From Phycisphaerales bacterium (GTDB lineage Bacteria > Planctomycetota > Phycisphaerae > Phycisphaerales > UBA1924): DNA of 64,000 nt. Numbering within the stretch: position 1 is the first letter of the stretch; each line of letters starts with the position of its first letter. The translations under genes and the position numbers were made by a program. The DNA lies in the NCBI GenBank assembly GCA_029260455.1, contig JAJDDF010000016.1:124001-188000 (forward strand). The letters are read 5' to 3'. The notes beneath the pieces are model-generated. The model had not been told where the DNA came from. It made no database searches and saw only the letters and a program-made list of their open reading frames with translations. Positions 27,766-37,096 of this stretch are shown here, piece by piece.

Positions 27766-29670
27766 TCACGCCCCAGCCTTTGCCTTGTCCTTGCTCGATC
27801 GATTCGCCTTGCGCCGTTGCGCCTCACTCAGTGCGCGCTTGCGCATGCGCACCGCCGTCGGTGTGATCTCGACAAGTTCATCTTCCTCGATGTATTCCAG
27901 GCACTGTTCAAGGCTCAGTTCCCGTGCCGATTTCAGCTTCACCGTGGCTTCCTTGGTCGACTCGCGGAAATTCGTAAGGTGCTTGGCCCGCGTGATATTG
28001 ATCGTCAGGTCATTGTCGCGGTTGTGTTCACCAACAATCTGCCCGGTGTACACCTGATCGCCCGGGACGCTAAATAATACGCCGCGATCTGTCATCAAAT
28101 CCGCAGCAAAGCCCGTCACCTGTCCGGTTTCGATCGCAATAAGTACGCCAAGTTGTCGCTTGGGCACATCCCCCATCATGGGTACAAAGCGCTCAAAGGC
28201 ATGGTGCATGATCGCCTCGCCCTGCGTTGCATTGATCACGCGCGAGCGCAGCCCAATGAGGCCGCGCGCCGGAATCTCAAAGACGAGGTGCGTCATCTCG
28301 CCGCGCATGTCCATGTGTTTCATTTCGCCGCGCCGCGCGCCGACAAGCTCCATCACCGCGCCAACATGTTCACCGGGCGCATCGACGACCAAGCGCTCAA
28401 GCGGTTCATATTTCTTGCCATTGACCTCGCGAATGACCACCTTGGGTTTGCCCACCGCAAGTTCATAGCCTTCGCGCCGCATGGTCTCAAGCAACACGCC
28501 GAGGTGAAGCAGCCCGCGCCCTGCGACTTCAAGTTCATCGCCGCCGCTCGTGGGTGTGACGCGCAGCGCGACATTAGTCTGGGCTTCCTTCTCCAAACGC
28601 TCGCGCACCTGGCGCGAGGTAACAAACTTGCCCTCGCGTCCTGCAAATGGTGAATCATTGACGCGAAAGATCATCGTCAAGGTTGGTTCATCGATCGCCA
28701 CTGGCGGGAGCGCCGCCGGGTTGTCCTTGTCTGCGATCGTATCACCAATATCAATATCCGCAACGCCGATGATGGCGCATAAATCGCCCGCGCTCACTTT
28801 TTCAACATCTCGCTTGGCGAGTCCCTCAAAGCCGCGCACCTGCCCGACTTTCGCATTGCGCTGCGTACCATCGCGCTGAATGATCGCCACCTGCTGACTC
28901 GTGCGAATGTGCCCGTTGAAAACGCGCCCGATTCCGATGCGCCCGACATAATCGTCATAATCAAGGGTCGTGATCAGCATCTGAAGCGGCGCATCCACTT
29001 CGCCATGCGCGGGCGGGACGTGCTTGATGATCGCTTCGAAAATAGGGCGAAGGTCGGCTTCTCCACCATGCATGCGCGACACAGGCAACTGCGCCAAATC
29101 GACTTCATCGGCGGCCCATCCATCCTTGGCGCTCGTATATACAATCGGAAAATCAAGCGCGTGGTCATCAGCACCGAGTTCAACAAGCAAATCAAACACT
29201 TCGCCAATCACTTCATCGGGACGCGCATCAGGACGGTCACACTTATTCACCACCACCACAGGTTCGAGCCCGGCTTCAATCGCCTTACTCAACACAAACC
29301 TTGTTTGCGGCATCGGCCCTTCGGCAGCATCGACAAGCAACAAACATCCATCTGCCATGCGCAGCACGCGCTCAACTTCACCACCAAAATCGGCGTGACC
29401 CGGCGTGTCGATAATGTTGATGCGATAGGGCGTGCCTGTGCCATGTCCATCAGGCCACCAAGTCACCGCGCAATTCTTCGACAAAATCGTGATCCCGCGC
29501 TCGCGCTCAAGATCATTGGAATCCATGATCAGCCCATGCTGGCCGCCCGCAAGTTTTTCAAGCTGGCCCGTGCGAAAATTGCCTGAATCGCGCAGCAGAC
29601 CATCGACCAATGTGGTCTTGCCATGATCGACGTGCGCGATGATCGCGACGTTACGAAGGTGTTCATTCAT
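27766..29670 (-). CDS. typA: Ribosome-associated translational GTPase TypA/BipA
   Basis: Translational GTPase of 634 residues that binds 70S ribosomes and supports ribosome assembly and stress adaptation. Visible elements are the G1 AHVDHGKTTLVDGLL, switch I RERGITILSKN, G3 DTPGHADFGGEVER, G4 VVVNKCDRPDARPDE, the EF-G-like domain with AGREGKFVTSRQVRERL and the BipA-specific C-terminal domain (YTGQIVGEHNRDNDLTIN). ATG 29670 begins directly at the G domain; the frame is open to 29745. Confidence 0.96.
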   Translation of the reverse strand: MNEHLRNVAIIAHVDHGKTTLVDGLLRDSGNFRTGQLEKLAGGQHGLIMDSNDLERERGITILSKNCAVTWWPDGHGTGTPYRINIIDTPGHADFGGEVERVLRMADGCLLLVDAAEGPMPQTRFVLSKAIEAGLEPVVVVNKCDRPDARPDEVIGEVFDLLVELGADDHALDFPIVYTSAKDGWAADEVDLAQLPVSRMHGGEADLRPIFEAIIKHVPPAHGEVDAPLQMLITTLDYDDYVGRIGIGRVFNGHIRTSQQVAIIQRDGTQRNAKVGQVRGFEGLAKRDVEKVSAGDLCAIIGVADIDIGDTIADKDNPAALPPVAIDEPTLTMIFRVNDSPFAGREGKFVTSRQVRERLEKEAQTNVALRVTPTSGGDELEVAGRGLLHLGVLLETMRREGYELAVGKPKVVIREVNGKKYEPLERLVVDAPGEHVGAVMELVGARRGEMKHMDMRGEMTHLVFEIPARGLIGLRSRVINATQGEAIMHHAFERFVPMMGDVPKRQLGVLIAIETGQVTGFAADLMTDRGVLFSVPGDQVYTGQIVGEHNRDNDLTINITRAKHLTNFRESTKEATVKLKSARELSLEQCLEYIEEDELVEITPTAVRMRKRALSEAQRRKANRSSKDKAKAGA

Positions 29671-29750
29671 AGTGTTGTCTTGCCGACGGTGAAGCAGAAT
29701 CAGCACAGCCCGCGCTGCCCGATGGAAAGGGATCGTAGCACGCAAAGCCC

Positions 29751-31331
29751 CTACCGGATGCCCTCGCCCATGTCTTCAGGAATCCCATTGAATTCCACCT
29801 GACCCGTGCCCACAAGAATCCCGCCAGGGCCAGCCTTCATCTGCCATGAAATCGATTCGATTCGTTTCAATTCATCAATCCACTCAGGCGGATTCCACCA
29901 CAGAAAATCCTCGAAGGCGCTCACCATCGCACCGGGTCGAATCAATCCAAGACTCAACCACGCCTGACGAGGCCCCTCCACTGGCGCGACCAGCGCAGAT
30001 GACGCTGCCTCAACCAGATCGCTACCAACGCCTACCGTCATCCATCCACGATCCACTGCATCCGGCGCTACCGGGTATCGCCACGCAAGAGTCGGCCCCA
30101 CATCAGGCCACCCCATGATCGCAGGAGCGCCGAATGATTTACGCAAATCAACGACGCGCATCGCCTCCGGAGCCACGCCACCGAAATCATGCGCTGCGCT
30201 ATCACCCATGCCCGGGATCAGTCCTACAAGTCCCGCCATGAATCGATCACCCGCAGGCGCGAGCGCTGACACACGCGGCGTCTCAATACCGATCACCAGA
30301 TCCATCGGTCCAGTCGGCGACGGAAACACCCCCACTGCAATGCGCCCGCCAACATCTTCTCCATCAGGCACTGGCAGTGTCTGGTGCAGGTTGTCGAGGA
30401 ACCGATCTCGTATCGCTGGCCACAATTCGTGTGAGAGTGCATCCGATTCAATACTCGCCGCCATCGCCCCATGCGCAAAAGCATCGAATGTTCCCCGCGA
30501 CCAGAGCTTTGCATCAGGAATAGCCTCCGGAAGATTGTCAATCGATGAGACAAATGTAAACCGCAAGTCACCATCATCACTCGGCGTGGCTGACATGGCC
30601 GTCCACCCACCACATGGGTCATTCACCTCATTGAGCGCAGGCAACACATTCTCGCCCAGTTCCGAATACACAAAAATCCGAGCTCCTCGCGGCAACAATT
30701 CAAGTTGATGCTGCTTCGGGTTCCCTTGGTGCAACACCCCCCCGCCCCTCGGTCTGTGTACTGCCGCCGCATCAAGGAGCGCTGGTTGCGCCGCGGGGCC
30801 AAGCAGCACCTCCGCGTGGTTGCCATGCAGATCAATCACGATCAATTCAAACTTGCCGCCCTCTGCGGCAAGCACCTGCTTCCCGCCCACAAGCTTGCGC
30901 GGCGCCTCTGCGATCGATCGACGCAACACACTTGCCATCCCATCATCAACAAGACATCGAATCACCCACGACCATGTGCCGTCTGCATTATGTCGCGATG
31001 CGATTTGTGCTCGCATGCCAAACAGCTTGACCAAAGCATCGCGCTCTGACATGCCGAGCTGTTTGGAAAGACCCGCCCACGCCTCTGGCAGATCAGGCGA
31101 GACATGCTCAAGCAACACACTCGCTGCCTGACCGACCGGGCCATCGATCAATGCACTTGCCTGATCAATTGAAAAAATGAGCTGTGAACCCTCTGGCGCA
31201 TCAGCAAATGCGTCTACCGCATCACCCCGGCGCTGACCATAGCTCGGAGCAGCCCACAGCGAACTGGCAACACACACCACCGCCAGAAGAACCTTGTGGG
31301 TTCGACATGTGTAACTCGAAACACAATTCAT
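29751..31331 (-). CDS. Exported protein of unknown function in the sigma-factor operon
   Basis: A 526-residue protein with an N-terminal signal peptide (VLLAVVCVASSLWAAPSYG) and no other membrane segment. I do not recognise a catalytic motif. The composition and the repeated pattern of predicted mixed alpha/beta segments suggest a large periplasmic or surface domain. It starts 11 bases after the anti-sigma-like gene, so it is probably the last gene of a sigma factor / anti-sigma / exported-protein operon. In that setting it may be an effector or a sensor of the envelope response, which is inference. Confidence 0.75.
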   Translation of the reverse strand: MNCVSSYTCRTHKVLLAVVCVASSLWAAPSYGQRRGDAVDAFADAPEGSQLIFSIDQASALIDGPVGQAASVLLEHVSPDLPEAWAGLSKQLGMSERDALVKLFGMRAQIASRHNADGTWSWVIRCLVDDGMASVLRRSIAEAPRKLVGGKQVLAAEGGKFELIVIDLHGNHAEVLLGPAAQPALLDAAAVHRPRGGGVLHQGNPKQHQLELLPRGARIFVYSELGENVLPALNEVNDPCGGWTAMSATPSDDGDLRFTFVSSIDNLPEAIPDAKLWSRGTFDAFAHGAMAASIESDALSHELWPAIRDRFLDNLHQTLPVPDGEDVGGRIAVGVFPSPTGPMDLVIGIETPRVSALAPAGDRFMAGLVGLIPGMGDSAAHDFGGVAPEAMRVVDLRKSFGAPAIMGWPDVGPTLAWRYPVAPDAVDRGWMTVGVGSDLVEAASSALVAPVEGPRQAWLSLGLIRPGAMVSAFEDFLWWNPPEWIDELKRIESISWQMKAGPGGILVGTGQVEFNGIPEDMGEGIR

Positions 31332-31342
31332 GGTATTGAGCT

Positions 31343-32227
31343 TTACCGATACAACGATGATGAGTCGCTGCGATTGCCTCGCGTTGAAGCAAATCCATCA
31401 CCCAGTCCAACCCAGTCAAATGCCGCTGCTGGCGTGAGAAGCATCATCGGCTCAACATGCGCCGAACCGGACGTGGCCCCCCACATCGCAAGTGATTCAT
31501 CGGGGCGGGGCGATTGGGCATAACTCGCCATCAGAAACTCCGACTTTGAGTTATGGAGTGCCGCAAATTGATCAAACGCCGCGCTGTCATCAGTTGCGAA
31601 TTTGACTTGGCCATTCATCGCCGGTGCTGTTCGCTGCATCACAATAATCGTAATCGGTGACGATTCTTCGCTAGCCACCGCGACAACTTCCACAGACTTC
31701 GGTGCCATGCAGACACGCGCAAAGTTTGTCAGTCCGGAAAAATCATCAAGCCCGCAGGTGATCTGTGTGCGTATCCCCGCAATCTGGGTTGCTGGCTCGG
31801 GCACCGCGGCAACCACATCACTCACAGGTGTGGGATGATGTACAAGATGCGCCGCCTGCGGCACAAACCGCTGCACCGCAAACGCACCGCCGACAGTCAA
31901 TACAAGCACCGCCGCTGCCGCGATGCGCGTGATCCATAGCTGGCGACGCCCCGCCGCCGTTGTGAACCCATGTCGACCGCCCAGTTGTGACAGCACAAGA
32001 TAGGACATATCAGGCGTATGTATTGGCGCTTTGAGCGCCTCGATCGCGCGTTCGGTTGCCGCCACTTCCCGCGCCGCATCAGGCGTCTTTGCGAGGTGCT
32101 CATATAAAATCTTCGAGCGCGCAGCATCAATGTCACCATCCAATACCGCATCGATCAGCGCATCGGGCACACGTCCCGGGCCGATTGGATCAGACCCATC
32201 ACAACCTTGGTGCTTTTGCGCTGTCAC
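31343..32227 (-). CDS. Membrane anti-sigma-factor-like protein
   Basis: The GTG start overlaps the sigma factor stop (GTGA). A short cytoplasmic N-terminal helical region of about 100 residues (LIDAVLDGDIDAARSKILYE, TPDAAREVAATERAIEAL) precedes one transmembrane segment (TRIAAAAVLVLTVGGAFAVQ). A periplasmic domain of about 165 residues follows. This is the layout of single-pass anti-sigma factors. The zinc-binding HxxxCxxC of ZAS-type members is absent. Assignment rests on gene order and topology. It presumably sequesters the upstream ECF sigma factor at the membrane. Confidence 0.7.
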   Translation of the reverse strand: MTAQKHQGCDGSDPIGPGRVPDALIDAVLDGDIDAARSKILYEHLAKTPDAAREVAATERAIEALKAPIHTPDMSYLVLSQLGGRHGFTTAAGRRQLWITRIAAAAVLVLTVGGAFAVQRFVPQAAHLVHHPTPVSDVVAAVPEPATQIAGIRTQITCGLDDFSGLTNFARVCMAPKSVEVVAVASEESSPITIIVMQRTAPAMNGQVKFATDDSAAFDQFAALHNSKSEFLMASYAQSPRPDESLAMWGATSGSAHVEPMMLLTPAAAFDWVGLGDGFASTRGNRSDSSSLYR

Positions 32228-32814
32228 GCGACCACTCCGGCAAACTCTGCGGACCACGCGGATGACTCATGCAACTCGAAATACTTGCGCATCTTCCGGC
32301 GTCCGCGATGCAAATGACTTTTTACCGTGCCCTCGGGCATACCCATGAACTCTGCAATTCGTGTGATGGGCCATTCCTGCTGATGGAACAGCAAAATGAT
32401 CTCACGCTGATCACCCGACAGTTGCGATAACGCACGCCCGATCGCATCACGCGCCTGACTGTTGCGCTCCCGCAACAACGTCGGTGTGCTCGGGTCCGCA
32501 TCACGCCCGCGCCGACTGCCAACAATGTCGGTGTCGTACACTGGCTTCATCTTCTGACATGCATTCACATACAACCGCTTGGCGATCGTGAACAGCCACG
32601 TCGAAAACCGAAACCGAGGATCAAACCGATGCAGATTCTGCAATACGCGCACAAACGCGTCTTGCACCACATCCTCAGACAGTTCGGGATTCCCCGACAT
32701 CCGCAGGAGGTATGCAAACAAGGATTGTTGATGGGCACGAATGAGCGCCGACGCAGCATCGTGGTCGCCGGTCTGGGCCAATTCAATTAATCGTAGTTCT
32801 TCGCCTTTTGTCAT
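32224..32814 (-). CDS. ECF-type RNA polymerase sigma factor
   Basis: Sigma-70 family protein of 196 residues with regions 2 and 4 only. Region 2: LFAYLLRMSGNPELSEDVVQD, then RFSTWLFTIAKRLYVN. Region 4: LSQLSGDQREIILLFHQQEW and the helix-turn-helix ITRIAEFMGMPEGTVKSHLHRGRRKMR. ATG 32814 is preferred; the GTG at 32958 would add a non-homologous 48-residue extension. It is coupled to the following anti-sigma-like gene and is divergent from a hypothetical gene at 32900. Confidence 0.92.
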   Translation of the reverse strand: MTKGEELRLIELAQTGDHDAASALIRAHQQSLFAYLLRMSGNPELSEDVVQDAFVRVLQNLHRFDPRFRFSTWLFTIAKRLYVNACQKMKPVYDTDIVGSRRGRDADPSTPTLLRERNSQARDAIGRALSQLSGDQREIILLFHQQEWPITRIAEFMGMPEGTVKSHLHRGRRKMRKYFELHESSAWSAEFAGVVA

Positions 32815-32899
32815 GACACACCAGTCTACGCCCATCAAGGCCCAATGTTGCGAAGAATTCGGCCTTGGTAGGCTGGTCAATTGCTTTCCGGACTGCCCC

Positions 32900-33304
32900 A
32901 TGAATACAATGCCCGAACATAATCCTAATATAGATGGTCCCGCACCAGATTCGGGCACCCCCGTGTTGAGCTGGGCTGTCCTGCTGGCGCGCTGGACCCG
33001 CTTTGCCCAGACTGCCGTCGCACTCCCCGCCGACGATCAGGGAGCCGCCTGGCGAAATTCGATTCCTTCCATCATCACCCTCCAGGCAGTCACCTTCGCC
33101 CTCGCCGATCTCCTGCTATTGCCCGTCGATGAGCGCCCCCTCGCAGTCGATCGCGCGGGCGTACTCATCACAACACACACGCGCGATCTCACCATCGCAT
33201 GGCGCGCTCAGGACATGCCGCAAGGTGTTCAAGAAATCATCGACGATGCGAAACGCACTCACGCCGCTGCAAAGGTCTTGCTCACTTCGTCATCAGATGA
33301 ATAA
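32900..33304 (+). CDS. Hypothetical protein
   Basis: A 134-residue protein with no signal peptide or membrane segment. The centre (SIITLQAVTFALADLLLLPV) is a hydrophobic helix-like stretch, followed by DERPLAVDRAGVLITTHTRD. I do not recognise the family. ATG 32900 is the first of two closely spaced starts. Its 3' end overlaps the convergent MBL-fold gene by 23 bases. It is divergent from the ECF sigma gene, with 85 bases between starts. Confidence 0.6.
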   Translation: MNTMPEHNPNIDGPAPDSGTPVLSWAVLLARWTRFAQTAVALPADDQGAAWRNSIPSIITLQAVTFALADLLLLPVDERPLAVDRAGVLITTHTRDLTIAWRAQDMPQGVQEIIDDAKRTHAAAKVLLTSSSDE

Positions 33305-34214
33305 CGTCCGTTGGTTCATGTGGCGATGCAACGACCAGTTCATACAGCCCAGCATCAATTTCTGGAGCGTGTTCAACCGCCGCCGCTTCAGGCGTATTGC
33401 AATCGCGCGAAAGATGCAACAACACCACCGCCCGGCGTGGACCAATAGCGCGCACCATCGCCGCTGATTCACTATTGGAAAGATGGCCCGAGCCGCCCAT
33501 GATCCGCCGCTTCAGAAAAATCGGCCGATCACTCCCCTCTTGCAATACCGGGCAGTAGTTTGATTCAATGGCAAGCACATCAACACCGGTCAACATCCGC
33601 GCCAGCGCCTGTGAAGGCGAACCGATATCTGTTGCATACCCAAGCGACGCAGTGCGCTCGCTGTTGATCGCAAAATCAAAGCGAAACGCCGCTGTGCCAA
33701 GATCATCGTGCTTCATGAGCATTGCCTGCCCGAAGACGCCATGTGCAAGTTCGAACCTGTCCTCAAATATATCTGTGCGCCGCGTCAGCGCACCGCGCCG
33801 CCCCGCCACCCCACGATGGCCCTTATGAATCACAAACCGTCCATGACGCGGCATCGCGTTCACCCACCCCGAATTGAAATGATCCGAATCAAAATGCGTG
33901 ATAACAATACGATCAATGCACTCATTTGATGCACCAAGTGTTTCAAGATACTTGTTGGTGCGCCGGGGGGACAAGCCGCAGTCAATCAGCGTCACGCGCA
34001 ACCCGTCATCTGTCTCATGCAAAATCGCCGACGAATTGCCACTTGATGAACTTGCAAGCACCGTAAACCGAGCGGGCACCGAACACGCAGCGCGCCGATG
34101 AATTTCGCGCACTTCGCCCGAAGATTCATCAACATCGGCATCCCAGAGTTCGGGTGGCGCCACCTGTTGCACCGCGTTGGCACGATCTACTGCATCAAGG
34201 GTTCCATCACTCAT
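33282..34214 (-). CDS. MBL-fold metal-dependent hydrolase (YycJ/WalJ-like)
   Basis: Metallo-beta-lactamase-fold protein of about 310 residues. The metal-binding motif reads THFDSDH (the usual HxHxDH with Phe at the second position), preceded by VLASSSSGNSSAIL and LIDCGLSPRRT, which match the YycJ/WalJ group linked to DNA or cell-wall processes. A later metal ligand lies in GYATDIG, and the C-terminal HLSRDCNTPE keeps the last His. Start ATG 34214. An N-terminal extension of about 45 residues precedes the domain. Confidence 0.82.
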   Translation of the reverse strand: MSDGTLDAVDRANAVQQVAPPELWDADVDESSGEVREIHRRAACSVPARFTVLASSSSGNSSAILHETDDGLRVTLIDCGLSPRRTNKYLETLGASNECIDRIVITHFDSDHFNSGWVNAMPRHGRFVIHKGHRGVAGRRGALTRRTDIFEDRFELAHGVFGQAMLMKHDDLGTAAFRFDFAINSERTASLGYATDIGSPSQALARMLTGVDVLAIESNYCPVLQEGSDRPIFLKRRIMGGSGHLSNSESAAMVRAIGPRRAVVLLHLSRDCNTPEAAAVEHAPEIDAGLYELVVASPHEPTDVIHLMTK

Positions 34215-34245
34215 ACCTCGCAGCATACCGATGGAACAAGTGCTT

Positions 34246-34280
34246 CGTAGGCCCGCGATTCACTCGCGGGTCGTCCTACT
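34246..34280. repeat. Palindromic element
   Basis: GTAGG...CCTAC arms around CCCGCGA / TCGCGGG, forming a two-part hairpin. It is REP-like, but no second copy was seen in this window. Confidence 0.55.
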
Positions 34281-34312
34281 GGCACTCAACTCGCGCCGCA
34301 GGCGCGAAACTC

Positions 34313-34348
34313 AAAAGGGGCCCGTAACGTATCAACGCCAAGGGCCCC
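34313..34348 (-). terminator. Putative terminator after the B12-binding-like gene
   Basis: On the minus strand, GGGGCCC pairs with GGGCCCC across an 18-base loop, followed by TTTTG. It lies 75 bases after the stop of the 34423-35175 gene. Confidence 0.5.
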
Positions 34349-34422
34349 GGGGGTGGAGAAAATGACCGTTTCAACCGCACAGGCGCAACCCCTGCGCGAT
34401 TGATGTTTCGTTTCGCCTCAGA

Positions 34423-35175
34423 TCAGGCAACCTTGCGCGCACTGCCCGACGCTGCTGGTTCCGGACGCACCTTGCGACCTACCGTCCGCTGCTCCGGCTC
34501 AGCGCGACGCGTCGCCTGCTTCATCATCACTTCGCACAATTCACACGGATCCTCAGCCCAGAGGTCTGCGCCGATTTCTTCTGCAAGACCTTCGGCCCGA
34601 TTGAAGACCCCGCCCCCCACAACAATCTGCGTCTTGCGGCACGCGCCGATCTCGCCCAGTTGATCAATCAATGCACGCGCCGCAGGCAAGTCCGACGCCG
34701 CGCTGGCAAAGAGAAGCAGAACATCCGGCTGCGAGTTCTGCACCATTTCAAGAATTTCATCACCTGCGATCCCGCCGCCGGCATACCGAATGCTGTAGCC
34801 CTCGCGCTCTAAAAAGTCGGCGGCGATCTGCCCCGCAAGTTCATCCGCTTCATTAGGGCCGCACACCGCGAACACCGTGCGCCCATTGGAAGGTTGATAG
34901 ATATAGTGCTGCGAAGCTTGGTCAACAAGCGTGCGCAAGAGGCGCGTTGCCAAGTGATGCCCCATCGTCGAAAGCTGATCTTCTCGGAACAACTTCTCAA
35001 TGGTCTCATGGGTCGGCCAGTACAACTCGGCGACAATGTCTTCCGCTGACCCAATCGTCAGGGCCTCTTCCACAATGGCACGGGAAACGATCCGATCGCC
35101 ATCGATCAACGCCTCCAGCAGTTTCTCGCTCAACTCGATGTACGACACAGTAATGCTCCGCAACTGGTGATTCAT
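34423..35175 (-). CDS. B12-binding-like sensor or regulator without the cobalamin histidine
   Basis: A 250-residue protein with a helical B12-binding-2-type domain (about residues 8-95, including YWPTHETIEKLFREDQLS) and a Rossmann-like B12-binding domain (about 100-220). Cobalamin-binding members have DxHxxG; the aligned segment here is NEADELAGQIAADFLEREG, with no His. Later elements (YAGGGI, LLLFASAASD, IVVGGGVFN) keep the fold. It probably binds a different ligand or no corrinoid. There is no DNA-binding domain, so it resembles the isolated sensory half of CarH-like proteins. ATG 35175 was chosen; the open frame continues to 35268. The C-terminal 25 residues are Arg/Pro/Ala-rich. Confidence 0.78.
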   Translation of the reverse strand: MNHQLRSITVSYIELSEKLLEALIDGDRIVSRAIVEEALTIGSAEDIVAELYWPTHETIEKLFREDQLSTMGHHLATRLLRTLVDQASQHYIYQPSNGRTVFAVCGPNEADELAGQIAADFLEREGYSIRYAGGGIAGDEILEMVQNSQPDVLLLFASAASDLPAARALIDQLGEIGACRKTQIVVGGGVFNRAEGLAEEIGADLWAEDPCELCEVMMKQATRRAEPEQRTVGRKVRPEPAASGSARKVA

Positions 35176-35350
35176 TTGCCGGGCGAGGCCAACGTTGCCC
35201 CGTCGCTGGTAGGGTTCATCGGGCGCTCGCCTGTCGCGCGATGAACGCACCAAAACCTGCGTCCGCAATAACTGCGCGGCTGAGTTATCGGATGTTGCTC
35301 AGATGATGCGGGTGATGAGTGCCGCCGAATCGCACGATCCCAAGCCCCGC

Positions 35351-36163
35351 CTAGGCGCCTTCGCCCTTGGTGCCCAACACGCACGCACATACCCCAAGCG
35401 TCAACCGCTTGATCTGGGGAGGCTTACCCGTGAACCCCACCTCCATCATCGCGCTCGCCAAGGCATCACTGGTCAAAAAAGTCTCAATAGAGCGCGGCAG
35501 ATACTTATACGCCCCCGACTTGTCGCGCGAAATCAGTGTCGCGGTCATCGGCATGATCTTGTTCGTATACAGCTTGTTGAACCAGCGCACCGGCTTCAGG
35601 TTCGGCTGATCAAACTCCAGCACAACCAGTCGCCCGCCTGGCTTCAAGACGCGCGCAAATTCGCGCAGCGCCGCCATCGGGTCACTCACATTGCGAATGC
35701 CAAAGGCGATCGACACGATATCAAAGGTCCCTTCACCGAAGGGCAAACGCATTGCATCGCCCTGCATATAGTCAATCACCGGCGCGCCACTTCTCGACAT
35801 ACCGCGCTTGACCAACCGTTTTGTGCGCGCGACATCGAGCATTTCCTCAGTGAAATCAAGCCCCGTCACATGCGCTGCCCCTGCATCTGCAAACGCGCGC
35901 GACAGATCCCCCGTGCCGCACGCAACATCCAACACACGATCGGTCTTCTTCACAGTCGCCATGCGAACTGCTTCACGCCGCCACGCCTGATCACGCCCAA
36001 ATGAATGCAGCCGATTGTTCAGATCATATTTACCCGCGATCGCCGCGAACATTGACCGCACCTTGGCCGCCTTCTCCGAATGCTCATGCGGATTGGCGCG
36101 CAGCTCCCCCTCCGACCACCCGGCCTGTCCCGAATCCGCATCATGTGGCGTGCCCTTGCTCAT
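35351..36163 (-). CDS. ubiE: Demethylmenaquinone methyltransferase, UbiE/MenG family
   Basis: SAM-dependent C-methyltransferase of quinone biosynthesis, 270 residues. Signatures are MFAAIAGKYDLNNRLHSFGRD, LDVACGTGDLSRAFAD (SAM motif I), FDIVSIAFGIRNVSDP and LKPGGRLVVLEF. In an organism using menaquinone it would methylate demethylmenaquinone (MenG activity); which quinone is used cannot be told here. An N-terminal extension of about 35 residues precedes the domain. Transcribed toward the B12-binding-like gene. Confidence 0.93.
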   Translation of the reverse strand: MSKGTPHDADSGQAGWSEGELRANPHEHSEKAAKVRSMFAAIAGKYDLNNRLHSFGRDQAWRREAVRMATVKKTDRVLDVACGTGDLSRAFADAGAAHVTGLDFTEEMLDVARTKRLVKRGMSRSGAPVIDYMQGDAMRLPFGEGTFDIVSIAFGIRNVSDPMAALREFARVLKPGGRLVVLEFDQPNLKPVRWFNKLYTNKIMPMTATLISRDKSGAYKYLPRSIETFLTSDALASAMMEVGFTGKPPQIKRLTLGVCACVLGTKGEGA

Positions 36164-36230
36164 GGGCCGGAAATCCTAGCCACTTGCGATACACTTTGGT
36201 TTCGTTGCCTTCAATCAGGGGAAAATCATC

Positions 36231-37094
36231 ATGCGAATTCGACTTCTGCTCACCACGCTGCCTTTGCTGCTCATCGCCTTCAATACCGGCTGCGTCAAAA
36301 ATGCCGCCACAGGCCGCAGCCAGTTCAACGCACTCTCAACAGAAAAAGAAATCGCCATCGGCACCCAGGCCATGCCCGAACTTATCGCAGGCTATGGCGG
36401 CGTCGTGCCCGATCAGGCCCTGCGCGACTATGTCACCCGCATCGGCATGAGCATGGTCCCCTTCACCGAAGCTGATTATCCAAAGCTGCCCTGGGAGTTC
36501 ACCTTCCTCAATTCCGGCGTGATCAATGCCTTCGCCCTCCCCGGCGGCAAGGTTTTCGTTTCTCGCGCACTCGTCGAACGCATGACTTCTGAAGCGCAGC
36601 TCGCGGGTGTGCTCGGTCACGAAATCGGCCATGTCACCGCGCAGCATGTTGACGACCGACTCACACGCCAGACCGGCTTGCAGATCGGTGCTGCGGTCAT
36701 CGGCGCCGTCGCTGGGCAATCAGAAGTCACGGGCGCAGTCGAACTTGCCAATCTCGCTGTCACCGGCGCAGGTGTGTACGCCCTGAAGTTTGACCGCAAT
36801 CAGGAATCTGAAAGCGATTCACTCGGCATCCGCTACATGATGAAGGCCGGCTACAACCCGCGCGGCATGTTGCAGGTCATGGAAATCCTCAACGCTGCGG
36901 GCGGCGGCGGCGGCCAACCCGAATGGATGAGCACCCACCCACTGCCAGAGACGCGCATCAAACGCATCGCAAAACGGCTCAACCGGAAACGCTACGCCAA
37001 CATCGACACCGACCCCGCGCTGGGCATCTATGAAAACCGCTTCCAGAGCCAATGTCTCAACCGCCTGAAACGCCTGCCACCACCTGCAAAATAG
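36231..37094 (+). CDS. M48-family metalloprotease lipoprotein
   Basis: A 287-residue protein with a lipoprotein signal ending at a lipobox (LIAFNTGC, Cys near residue 22). The peptidase domain has the zinc motif HEIGHVTAQH near residue 128 and a downstream glutamate ligand in NQESESDSLGIRY. C-terminal WMSTHPLPETRIKRI is typical of BepA/LoiP-like periplasmic M48 proteins, which take part in outer-membrane protein quality control. Start supported by AGGGG 10 bases upstream. Divergent from ubiE. Confidence 0.92.
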   Translation: MRIRLLLTTLPLLLIAFNTGCVKNAATGRSQFNALSTEKEIAIGTQAMPELIAGYGGVVPDQALRDYVTRIGMSMVPFTEADYPKLPWEFTFLNSGVINAFALPGGKVFVSRALVERMTSEAQLAGVLGHEIGHVTAQHVDDRLTRQTGLQIGAAVIGAVAGQSEVTGAVELANLAVTGAGVYALKFDRNQESESDSLGIRYMMKAGYNPRGMLQVMEILNAAGGGGGQPEWMSTHPLPETRIKRIAKRLNRKRYANIDTDPALGIYENRFQSQCLNRLKRLPPPAK

Positions 37095-37096
37095 CA

